This document shows, piece after piece, positions 43,835-53,132 of a stretch of 64,000 bases of DNA (positions within the stretch are counted from its first letter, which is position 1; each line of letters opens with the position of its first letter). The notes below the pieces were generated by a model. The model worked only from the letters and a program-made list of their open reading frames with translations. It made no database searches and had not been told where the DNA came from. A program made the translations under genes and the position numbers. Origin of the DNA: Micractinium sp. NFX-FRZ (Eukaryota > Chlorophyta > Trebouxiophyceae > Chlorellales > Chlorellaceae); contig JAPTJF010000026.1 in the NCBI GenBank assembly GCA_029339195.1, positions 62,001 to 126,000 of the forward strand. Reading direction: 5' to 3'.

Positions 43835-45353
43835 ATGCCGTGGAGCCTGAGGAAGAACCCGCTGTCTCCCGCGGTGCCAGTGGAGGGGAGCGAGACGGTG
43901 GAGGGTCTGAGGACCCTGGAGCAGCAGCGCCTGGCGGAGCTGCTGCATCTGGGAGCCCGCGGCGGCGGCGGCGGCAGCGGCGGCGGCGGCACGGGTGCCG
44001 CTGGCGGCGGCTGGCGGCGTGCCTTCCAGCGCTACCGGGGCCCCTTCATTGAGCAGCTGGGCTTGGAAGACCTGAAGCAGGCACCGAAAAGCTGGGCGGT
44101 GTTCTGGAAGGGGTCAGAGCGTGGGCAGGCAGCAGAGGCGTACAACCTCCCCGCCTCGCTGGCCGTGCTACAAGAGCGCACCGAGGTGGGTGCTGGGCGG
44201 CAGGCTGCGAGGGTGACAGAGGAGAGGGTTGGGTAGAACCGGGCTCAATGCATGCAGCGCTGCACAGCGCCCGCCTCAGTCCACATCCCAGGCATCCACT
44301 TGTGCGGTCAGGCCAGCAGGCAGGCAGGGCAGGCCTGCAGCCCCAGACTGGAGCGCCTGTCTGTGCACCCTCCCGCTGTGCCGCCGCCCCACCCCTCCCC
44401 ACCCTCCTTTGCGGGCCCACCTGTTGCCCCCACGCGTTCCCCACTTGCCACCCTGCACCACCTGCAGGAGAACTTTGTCACCTTCCTGCCCAACTACCTG
44501 CGCCTGGCGGGCGCCGTCTTCCTTGCCACCTTCTACCTGCGTCCAAAGGCGCTGCTGGGCGCCGCAGCCGTGGTGTACAGCATGTGGCGCTCAGCAGGCC
44601 AGGCGCTGCAGCGGCAGCGGGCGGAGGCGGAGGCAGCGGCTGCGGCGGGGGCTGTGGGCGCGGCAGACGCGCGCGGACGGCGGGCGGCACAGCAGCAGCA
44701 GCAGCAGCAGCCAGCGGACCCAAATGAGCAGGCCGTGACAGCTGCGGTCACAGTTGTGACGTGGCTGCTCGTCGCCTACACCCGCTGCCTGCCCATGCTG
44801 CTGCTGGGTGCTGTGGCCTCGCTGCTGACCGTGCTGGGGCACTGTGCGCTGCGCCGAGCACCCAGCGAGCTGCGGCACAAGGGGCGCCAGCTGCTGGGTT
44901 ACACGTGGCAGCAGGTGCTGGGCAGAGGTGAGGGGCGGGTGGGTGCGCCGCGTGCATTGGCAGGGGTGGGGGGTGCGGGGTGGGAGGACGGCATGCGGGT
45001 GGCTGTCAGGGGCGTGCCGGCCTTGCGCGTGGGCGTGCCGTTGGGCTGGGGCGGCATCCATGCATGGCATCTGCACCTCCTGTCGCCTAGGCTGCGCAGC
45101 ACCCACCTTTGAAATTTGCGGGGGTCCCCCGTCTGGCCTGCCACAACGCCTCGTCCCCACAGCTCGTCCTGCCTGCCCGCCTGCGCTGCCTGCAGAGCCA
45201 ACACCGGAAGGCGCCGACTCGCGGGCCCTGTTCCGACAGCTGGGAGCAGCCAGCCTGGATGCAGCGTCGTTCCGGCTCAGGCGCGGATGGATCTACTTGA
45301 AGTTTTACACACAGAACTGGCTCTCTCGCCTGAGGGGGGGGCGCGGCGGGTAG
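43835..45353 (+). CDS. PRA1-like (prenylated Rab acceptor) membrane protein
   Basis: Likely a small Golgi/ER membrane protein acting with Rab GTPases. Exons 43835-44185, 44468-44927 and 45196-45353; 969 nt, 322 aa. ATG 43835 is used because the longer frame begins with GTG. Family features: KSWAVFWK before the membrane region, NFVTFLPNYLRLAGAVFLAT with FYLRPKALLG just after the first junction, and a second hydrophobic pair at AVTVVTWLLVAYTRCLPMLL with LGAVASLLTVLGHC. The two hydrophobic hairpins joined by a cytosolic loop are the PRA1 layout, and N-x-x-x-F-x-x-N-Y is its hallmark. The loop carries a Gln/Ala-rich insert, making the protein longer than the usual about 200 aa. The C-terminus ends RLRGGRGG. 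A different small tetraspanning family is possible. Confidence 0.6.
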
Positions 45354-45756
45354 CCTCCTCCGCCGCCGCGTGAAATGGTAGGGCCGCCGCGGCACGCCGG
45401 GCCCCGGGCACTTTGCTGGGCTGGGGCAGCCGCTGCCTGTAACTTTTCAAGTAACGTGGACACTTGAGAAGCGCACAGCTTGGCTGGAAAGGCAGGGTTG
45501 AGGGGGACAACTGGCTTGCCAGTGCCTCAAAAGTCGTGGCTGCGCTGCGCTGTGGCGGCGGCGGCGCGGGGTGAGGTGCCTGTTGAAGAGCAGGCTTGCA
45601 CGCCGCGCGGCTCCCGTAGTATAGCCGCATTCTGCATTTCGTGGCGCCGAGAGTGCAGAGGAACGCTGGAGGGTGTGACCGTCTGGCTGCACTCCAATCA
45701 TTGCGAGCGGCTCAGGAGGGTGGCTCAGGCAGAGCAAAGCAGCGCGACACAATGTG
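45354..45756. other. Intergenic, PRA1-like to NUMOD3 gene
   Basis: About 400 bp, tandem orientation. No gene, TATA or clear poly(A) motif recognised. Confidence 0.45.
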
Positions 45757-48700
45757 ATGATGCTTCGCTGGACGCAACTTGCTGCCGGCACGCCTGAGCG
45801 GCGGCAGTGGCAGCAGCTGGCGGCGGCAGCGGCGCGCGGCGGCGGTGGTGTTGGTGGCCAGCTGGGCCTTGCTCCACTTCGCAAGTGCAGGCAGCGGGTC
45901 ACGAGCACAGTGCACAGGTGAATGGGAAGCCATGTAGTCAGCTGTGCATCTAGCAGACCACTGGCAGTCTCTTGCCAGTCATGAAGGTCCTGCTCTCCCA
46001 TGTTCTCACACAGCTTGCCACCCGCTTGCCGCAGGGCTCTTGGTGACACTGCTCCTGGGCTTGCGGTGAGTTGGGTGGGTGTGCAGCAGGCAGCAAAGCA
46101 CACACGAGTGGGGCCACCTGAGTACAGCACACTTGGGTGCGGTGCCTGGTGAGCCTTGCACCCTCAGCGCTCTAGCATGCCTCCCGCCCTCTGCTTGTGC
46201 TGTGCATGGAAATGGGGTGCTAGATGGATTTCGCCATATAACAGTACCGAAGAAGTATCGAACCTTTTGTTCGTGCTATGCATGTGCAGCCCGCAAGTCC
46301 CTGCCTGGAGCTTGCTGGAGAGAGCGGCGAGGTCGAGCAGCTGCCCCAAGGAGAGCGGCACAAGCGAGGGCGGCGATGCAAGGCGGCACAAGATGCTGGC
46401 AGGTGGGTGCGTGCATGTTGGAGGTGGCAGCGGGGAACACGCTGCTGATTTGAAGTGCCAGCGGTGCTGCCGGTACACCAGAGCCCCTGTTCTCTGCAGT
46501 CCGCAGATGCGGCAACAGCCATGATTGATGGCACGGCTGTGCTGTGCCTTCCCCTTGCCATCTGCAGCTTGCCTGCTGAGGAGCCCGAGCAAGCGGCGAG
46601 CCCTCAAGCGGCACAGGCACCCGAGGCAGCAGCCCCACGTCAGGCAGCCCAGGCAGCCGGTGTCCCTACCCTCAGCACTGCCGGTCTGCCCAGCCTGGCG
46701 CCTGCTGGCGGCGGCGAGGGCAAACAGATGCCCCAAGGGGAGCGCCGCAAGCGGGGGCGGCGACGCGAGGCGGCACAGGATGCTGGCAGGTGGGGGTGCA
46801 TGCCAGCGCCTGGGCAGGGGTGGCATGCATTTGCGCCTTCCGCTCGAGCGTGCGTCAAATCATGTTGTGGCACTCCTTCCGCGCTTCTGGGCCCACATGC
46901 AGCATGACACAGCGCCGCTGTTGTCCACCGCACCGCGCTTCTTGCTGCCCTCTCTTCTCCCATGCTGCAGCGCACCCGTGGAGGCGGCAGGGGTGCCGAG
47001 CTCCCAGGCAGCGCAGGCAGCAGGGGGCGGCAGCCTGCCAGCTAAGCAGAACCGCCAGCGCCGGCCCAGGAGGTGAGCATTGCACGCCAGAGGAGTAGGC
47101 AGGAGGGTACGTAGCCCCAGGCAGGCTGGCCTTTCTGCAGCCGTTCACAGCACCACCGGCTGCATCGCCTCACACGCCACCACCGGCTGCTGCCCGGGTG
47201 GCCTGGCAAGGGGCAACCTGACTAGGAAGGTGTTGTGCTCATGCTACGCCCGCTGTGTGCAGCCAGGAGGTGCGAGCCAAGAGCTCTGCGTCCCGCAAGG
47301 TGAGCTGAGCTGGCACGGCTGTGTGGCCGGCCAAGCCCGCTCACATATCTTTGAGATCTTCTCATATCTTTAATATCTACCATACTGCTGTCGGTCACGT
47401 GACGGCGGCGGAGCTGCGTTCAGCAGAGCTGGCACAGCTGTGTGGCCCGCTCAGCAGTGCAGGGTCTTGCCCGGCACTCTTGGCTGCCTGCACGGCGAGC
47501 AGGGCAGAGCATCCGATGGACTGAGGCTGTGCGGGCTGGTAACGGTGGCATGTGCCATCTGACGTTAAACCCTGCGCTATATACATGTGCAGGCAGTCCC
47601 GGTGCGAAGCAGGGGCCTGTCAGAGGAGCATCGGGCCAAGTTGTCTGCTGCCCGAAAGGTGGGACTACTGCGCCTGGCACTTTCAAGTGGTGCACGTGAC
47701 ACACGACATGGCATGCTGTGGTCCTGCTGGGTCGGCAGCAGAGCTGCTGTGTGCATAAGTGAAGCTGCTTGCTGTCCTGCCTCCCTGTACTGCCCACAGG
47801 CCATGTTGGAGCGCACAGGCGGCTTGTCAGAGGAGACTCGTGCCCGCATGTCGGCAGCCCGCAAGGTGGGGCGCTAGCTTGCGTGCTGGGGGAGGTGTGC
47901 ACAGGCACAGGCACTGCACACACGCCCCCGCGCGTACCTGTGCTCCTCTGTGCGCTGTGCTCAGCTTTGCTCTTCGTGCTTTGTGCCCCGAGCTCCGTCC
48001 TTTGTGCCTGCGCCCCGTGCTCTTTTCCTCTGTGCTGCGCCGTGCCGATTCACCGCATCTATTGTGGCCCCGACCCTGGCCACCTGCTGCGCGCAGGCGA
48101 TGCTGGAGCGCACGGGGGGCGTCTCTGAGGAGACCCGCCAGGCGCATGCGGCGGCAGCGGCGCAGCGGCAGTGGACCCTGGACGTGCGCTACCGCATGTC
48201 GCGCACCCACGCCGGCAGGCAGTGCAGGTCGGTGCACTAACAGTGGAGTGACAGCCAGTCGCTCACGCCTGCCACCGCCTCCTCTGCTCGCTGGGCCCGC
48301 TGCTGCTGGTGCTGGTGCTGCAGCTGGTGCTGCTAGTGCTGGTGCTGGGTGCTGCTGGTGCTGCAGTGATTGCTGCAGCAGCAGAGCTGCATGGCTGTCA
48401 ACTTGCGGCTCAGCTCTGGCCTGGCTTGTCCAGCATGCCTGGCCTAGGTTTCAGGTTGTGCAGAGCCGGCGGTGGCGCTGCTGCCGTGAGCCTGCAGCCA
48501 GAAACGGTGGCCAACCCTGCCGAGCACCCCAGAAGGCCATGCCAAGCGGTCATGCAGGCTCTGGGCAGCTCTTCCACACCTGCTCACACCAGCACTTGGC
48601 AGCAGCCCCTGCCGACGGCCACTTGCCCTCCCCTCCTCCGCCCATGCCCAACCCTTGCAGCCCCGAGGTCCGCCAGAACATGGCGGCTGGCCAGCAGCGG

Positions 48701-49074
48701 CGGCGCGAGCGCGAGCGCCTGGCGCGGCTGCGCGCCGGCGGCGGCGCCGCCGCCGCCACCCCGCCGGCAGCCAACTCGCAGCAGCAGCTGAATGGAGAGC
48801 TGGCAAAAGAGCGGGCTGTCATTGAGCTGTCCCGCCTGCGCCAGGTGGTGTTTGGCTGGATGAACGCCTTTGAGCAGAAGCACGGGCGCAAGCCCAGCAT
48901 GCAGGAGGCAGCGGAGGCTGAGCCGGAAGTGTACCGAGCGTTTGTGCGCTATGTGGGGCTACGGGAGATGCTGCGCGGCAGCGGCGGCGGGCCTTTTGCC
49001 GGCGGCGGCGCCCCAGCCGGGCCGCAGGCAGAGGGTGGCACGAGCGGCGCGGCGGCAGGAGTGCAGCAGCGGCG

Positions 49075-49105
<31 letters not shown>

Positions 49106-49122
49106 GCGATGCTGCAGCGGCG

Positions 49123-49159
<37 letters not shown>

Positions 49160-49177
49160 AGGTGGCCCCCGCAATGA
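45757..49177 (+). CDS. NUMOD3-motif nuclear-encoded protein, possibly organelle-targeted
   Basis: Exons 45757-45917, 46568-46789, 46971-47072, 47263-47299, 47593-47658, 47800-47865, 48097-48227, 48661-49177; 1302 nt, 433 aa, phases agreeing. ATG 45757 begins MMLRWTQLAAGTPERRQWQQ, an Arg/Ala/Gln-rich leader resembling an organelle presequence. Exons 4-7 each carry one NUMOD3-type DNA-binding helix: SQEVRAKSSASRK, RGLSEEHRAKLSAARK, GGLSEETRARMSAARK and GGVSEETRQAH, with two exons of identical 66 nt length. NUMOD3 is the modular motif of GIY-YIG/HNH homing endonucleases, also present in some plant and algal nuclear genes. No nuclease domain is visible. The C-terminal exon has a basic RRRERERLARLR patch, a helical region (RLRQVVFGWMNAFEQKHGRK) and a long polyGln tail. 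DNA or RNA binding is an inference. Confidence 0.68.
46325..46415 (+). repeat. Echo of NUMOD3-gene exon 2 end in intron 1
   Basis: GAGCGGCACAAGCGAGGGCG with flanking CTGCCCCAAGGA and GGCACAAGATGCTGGCAGGTGGG matches the end of exon 2 and donor at about 46709-46795 (GAGCGCCGCAAGCGGGGGCG, GATGCTGGCAGGTGGG). The copy lies upstream of the exon and its frame does not join exon 1, so I treat it as a duplicated pseudo-exon end. Confidence 0.8.
49068..49165 (+). repeat. CAG microsatellite encoding polyGln
   Basis: Two (CAG/CAA)n blocks broken by GCGATGCTGCAGCGGCGA encode Gln runs at the extreme C-terminus of the NUMOD3-motif protein. Likely length-variable. Confidence 0.9.
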
Positions 49178-49587
49178 GGTCCTGCCCCCATAACTGATAC
49201 ACATGCTGCGCCTGCTGAATGTGACGCTATGTATGTACTGCGCCTGCTGGATGTGATGCCATAGTTCAGTGGCAATGCTGCCGAGTGCGAGGCATTCTGT
49301 GTCGCACATACCGCAGGTGCATACAATCCATGGATAAAAGCATGTACGCCACAGGCGCAGGCACACAATAAGGCAGCTGGGCGGGTAAGAAAACTTCTGT
49401 CACGCGGAAAGGATAGTCCAGAATGTAGGGTTTGCAGAGATGACTGAAGGCTGCGCATGGCGATGGTGCAGAGGGCGGGAAACACAAAAAACGTACGCAA
49501 TCAGAGAGCGCGGTACATCAATAGTCAGGGAGGTGAGGAGTCACGGGCGGTGAGTGAGCGGCAGCACGGGGCGCATAGCAGCAGCGG
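49178..49587. other. Convergent 3' region
   Basis: About 410 bp between the NUMOD3-gene stop (+) and the transporter stop (-). Contains a repeated CTGCGCCTGCTG(A/G)ATGTGA(C/T)GC unit at about 49207-49260. No TGTAA found. Confidence 0.5.
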
Positions 49588-51810
49588 CTATGCCCCGCCC
49601 CCCGTGCCGCATCCTTTTTTTGGCAGCAGCGCGTCCTTGTTGTACAGAAGTATCGCCACCTGGCACAGTACCGCTCCTGTAGGAGAAGGGAAAGGGGCGG
49701 GGGGCAGGGGCGGCGCAGTCGCGTGTGGGGAGAGCCCATGAGTCCACCCCCTCACTGCTACCATGCCATGCCATGTTCCAGCCCCACCCCATGGCACATC
49801 CCCCGGTGTTTCAAGCGCTCACCAGCCCACCCCCTCTCGCCACCCTACCATGCCCTGTTCCAACCCCACCCCGCAGCACACCATTGCTTCCAATCCGCTC
49901 TCCGCCCCACCCCCTCTCGCCACCCTGCCATGCCATGTTCCAACCCCACCCCGCAGCACACCATTGCTTCCAACCCGCTCTCCACCCCACCCCCTCTCGC
50001 CACCCTGCCATGCCATGTTGCAACCCCACTCCGCAGCGCACCCCCCTGCTCCCACCGTCCTGCTCTCACCCCCCTGCTCTCACCCCCCCGTGCTCTCACC
50101 CGACATGAAGGACCAGGTGGGGTGGAAGTGCATAGAGAGGTGGGAGAGGAAGGCGGAGAGGTGGACGGCAAAGGACTGCGCCACCACCGACGCCACGTTG
50201 CCGTGGTACTTGAGCACCACGCCCGTCACGATGCCCACGCACGCAAAGGCCAGCACCAGCAGGGCGTGCCACAGGTTGGCGCAGGCCAGCCACCCCCCGG
50301 ACAGCAGGCCGGAGCCGCGCTGCATGGCTAGGAAGACGAGCGAGTTGAAGAGGACGCCCCAGGAGTAGAGCTGGATGTTTTGCAGGTGCAGGGAGACGTT
50401 CATGAAGCGCTCCTTGGTGAGCAGCTCAAACAGCAGGTTTGCCACAGCGGAGGATGAGATGGAGAGGAGGACGAGGAGGGTGTCCACTGGGTGGGCGGCG
50501 GCACCCACGTCCAGCCCCCAGTGCGCCATCAGGTTGGCGGCCACCTGAGGGAGAGGAGGGGGCACGGGGGACGGGGGGAGGCGCGGGGAGGGCAGTGGGC
50601 AAGACAAGACGAGCAAGAAAGAGCTGCAAGATGGGCCGGCTGAGTGGGTTGGGTGGCAGGGCAAGCCGCACGGCGGCTTCATAGGCTGCGGCGGCTTTAC
50701 AGTTGGCGGCTTCACAGGCTGCGACGGCTTTACAGTCGGCAGCTGACCATGCGGCGGCCAGCTCAGCCTGCCACCTCACCAGCAGCGCCAGCGAGGCGTA
50801 CTGGTGCAGGCGCAGCGCGGCCCCCGACTGCGTGAAGGCCCAGGCCAGAGACACGCTGAGGAAGGGAGGGCAGGGGAGGGCGGCAGGCGGTCAGGAGGGC
50901 AAGAGGTGCCAAGTTGTGGAGCAGGAAGGAGGGCAGGGGAGGGAGGAAGGCGGGCAGGATGGCGACAGCCACGAGCTCAAGGGCAGGGACCAGGCTGTGT
51001 GGGAGGTGGGGCGGCGTGCGGAGCATGCTTCGTGCCTCGAATGCACCCAGAATGCACCCGTCACCGCCCAGAATGCACACCACTCGCTGCGCTGCCTGTG
51101 AGCACGACGCACAGCATGCGCAGCAGCTGCCCCTCGCCCCTGGCCAGCGCACCTGAGGATGATGCGCAGCGTGCTCAGCAGCTCGAAGACGGGCGCCGCC
51201 ATCCTGCCCAGCGCGATGAGCCACAGCACGTTGCAGGAGCAGTAGAGCGCGGCTGAGGGGGCAAACAGGAAGAAGCGGCGGTCTAAAAGGACCTCCCCAG
51301 CAGGGGCAGGTGCCTCCAATGGCGCGCTCTTGGCGCCTGTCGGCAGCCCTGGCAGGTGCGCCCTGCGAGATGCCTGCTGCTCCAGGCGCCAAAGCACCGC
51401 AGAGACTGCAGACAGCAGGGCAGGCGGAGCGGGCGTGGGTGGGTGGGTGCAGGGACAGGCAGGGCCTGGGCGCCTTCCTGGTAGCTGCACGGGTGCTTTG
51501 CATTTTTGCTCAGTTTGGCACTCGCACTGCTCAGCACTGCTCAGCAGGCCAGCTAGCAGGCCACTCTTGGAGGCTTACTCAGAAGTTTGGCTGCCTCCAC
51601 CAGCAGCACCAGCGCTGCAGGCGGGATGACGCTGCTCTTGGTGCTGCCGCCATCTCCGGCTGCCAGCTGCGCAGCGCAGGCGGGGTCCCGCCGGGTGGCT
51701 GCTGCTGCCAGGTTGGCAAACACTCCAGTGGAGGTTCGAGAGGCGCATAAAATCACAGCAGCCCCCAGCAGGCCCAGGGCAGAGGTCCAACGGCTACGGG
51801 CCGCACTCAT
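49588..51810 (-). CDS. SLC35A-type nucleotide-sugar transporter
   Basis: Golgi/ER antiporter exchanging a nucleotide sugar for the nucleoside monophosphate; sugar specificity not readable. Exons 51810-51579, 51405-51153, 50855-50780, 50544-50100, 49676-49588; 1095 nt, 364 aa. ATG 51810 gives MSAARSRWTSALGLLGAAVI. Hydrophobic helices run throughout. The family signature is clear: LVLLVEAAKLL in the first region, ALYCSCNVLWLIALGRMAAP with FELLSTLRIILR in the middle (the UDP-Gal/CMP-Sia transporter 'alny.nNnL.f....dpatfqvL.qlKil' pattern), then LLFELLTKERFMNVSLHLQNIQLYSWGVLFN (split) and HGNVASVVAQSFAVHL. The C-terminus is VAILLYNKDALLPKK. The last intron holds an 80-bp tandem repeat and a triplicated donor motif. 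Together with mannose-6-phosphate isomerase it fits glycan supply, but adjacency in an alga is weak evidence. Confidence 0.88.
49746..50068 (-). repeat. 80-bp tandem repeat in transporter intron 4
   Basis: CACCCCCTCTCGCCACCCT occurs at 49828, 49908 and 49988, exactly 80 bp apart, with a diverged copy near 49746. Each unit includes CATGCC(A/C)TGTTCCAACCCCAC and GCAGCACACCATTGCTTCCAA. The array ends next to a threefold TGCTCTCACCC motif (50055-50100) that copies the intron's donor on the complement. Confidence 0.93.
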
Positions 51811-51907
51811 GCCAAGTGCCTGGCCCTGCGGGCAGGGGCGGAGGCAGCGCGCCGCAGAGTGGCGCCGGGCAGAGGTCTGGGCCGCTGTGCACGGGCGGGG
51901 CAGCACT

Positions 51908-52216
51908 CTACACATACATCGGGTCCAAAGGCCTCTCTATGAGGCGGCCTGCAGCAGGAACTCGAGGCAGGCGCGCACCTGCAAGCGCGCCGCAGCCTGG
52001 GGCCTGGAATGCCCTCACCGCCGCCCCTCTGGCCTCCAATTCGCAGAATACTTGCGGAGACCAAAGATCTCGGCCAATCTTGCTTGCGAAGGCCTTTAGC
52101 AGCTGGGTGGTACTGGCCGCTTGCCGCCCGGCTGGCGCTCGGAGGTCTGCCACCGCAGCGGTGACCGCTGCTGATTCGCTGCTGAAGACGAGGAGTACAG
52201 GAGACACCTGAGCCAT
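51908..52216 (-). CDS. Small hypothetical protein (102 aa), uncertain
   Basis: ATG 52216 (MAQVSPVLLVFSSESAAVTA) to TAG at 51908 (ending DPMYV). A hydrophobic start, then a helical-looking stretch TTQLLKAFASKIGRDLWSPQ. It lies about 100 bp upstream of the transporter ATG on the same strand, so it may be a short independent gene, a 3' exon of a longer gene reaching above 52216, or part of the transporter's 5' region. No family recognised. Confidence 0.3.
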   Translation of the reverse strand: MAQVSPVLLVFSSESAAVTAAVADLRAPAGRQAASTTQLLKAFASKIGRDLWSPQVFCELEARGAAVRAFQAPGCGALAGARLPRVPAAGRLIERPLDPMYV

Positions 52217-53132
52217 GATTACATGGGTCAGGGCCGCCGGGCTGCAGCAGCCTGCCTGGCACCTGTGGCCACCGTCGGCGCCGTCCGTCCCGCCTGAACG
52301 AGATGGGTGCTGGCACCCTCTCTGCTGCTGCCTCTGCCTCTTGCACGGATGGCACGCATGGGCATCTGGATCCCCACTGACCAGCACGTGGTCTCCCACT
52401 GTATGTCTGAAAACTCACTGGCAGCCTTCTCGCCCAGTGGCTTGTGAGCCCTGCCCGCCTGACAAACCAAGGCCACCCCCTCCCTAGGCAAATTGGGCCA
52501 GAATCCGTGGTCGCTCCAGCCCGTGGCAGCACTTGCCTGGCAGCACGGGCAGCAGCGGCTGCGGGTGCAGCATGTGAGTAAGTAACAATGCATGCCGCAT
52601 CAGCATGCCATGGGTGGTGCACTTAAGAACCCTGTGGGTGGAGGATCCTCCCTACTTTGGTGGGGTGTAACGTGCTGGTTGGTTCGTAGGTGTGTGGGAG
52701 GAGGAGAAGCGTGCAGGGCTGGCGCACGTGGTACGTGCTGCATGCTGTGGCAGGCGGTAGGCCGTATGATGGGGCCTAGGCAATCGCAGAGGTAGTGTAC
52801 TGAGAGAGGGTCAGGGGTGAGGCACACGGGAGGGGCACGTGAGCAGTGGACGGGTTTGGTGTGAGTAGGCGACGGCAAGGTGGTCAGTGTCAAGGCCACG
52901 TTATGGGCAACAGCTGGGTAGCAGCAAGCAGGGAGGGCAGTACTGAGCTCAAGTATTGGAGTGTTTGGGGTTCGTGTTCCAAGCATGTGGCATGAGGGTA
53001 GCGCGGGCGGCCGGCTGGTCAGGCCGGGGTCTGAGCGGGGGAAACTGCGGGCCATCAAGTCGACACGTCGTAGGCCTACGGTGTGAAGCAGCTGCGCGCG
53101 CTCGGGCGCACATAGCAGGGGCGGAATGGAGC
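52217..53132. other. Intergenic region
   Basis: About 900 bp, GT-rich on the + strand. No supported gene. It contains the mannose-6-phosphate isomerase 3'UTR and, if the small ORF is real, its promoter. A GGTGTAACGTG (TGTAA on +) occurs near 52665 but no + strand gene precedes it. Confidence 0.5.

Noticed and set aside
45978..46050. Possible alternative first exon MKVLLSHVLTQL for the NUMOD3 gene
   Set aside because: It runs into a stop shortly after and has no junction that keeps frame, whereas ATG 45757 joins exon 2 in phase.
49760..50070. CRISPR-like regular spacing in the 80-bp array
   Set aside because: Units are contiguous tandem copies without unique spacers, in a eukaryotic intron.
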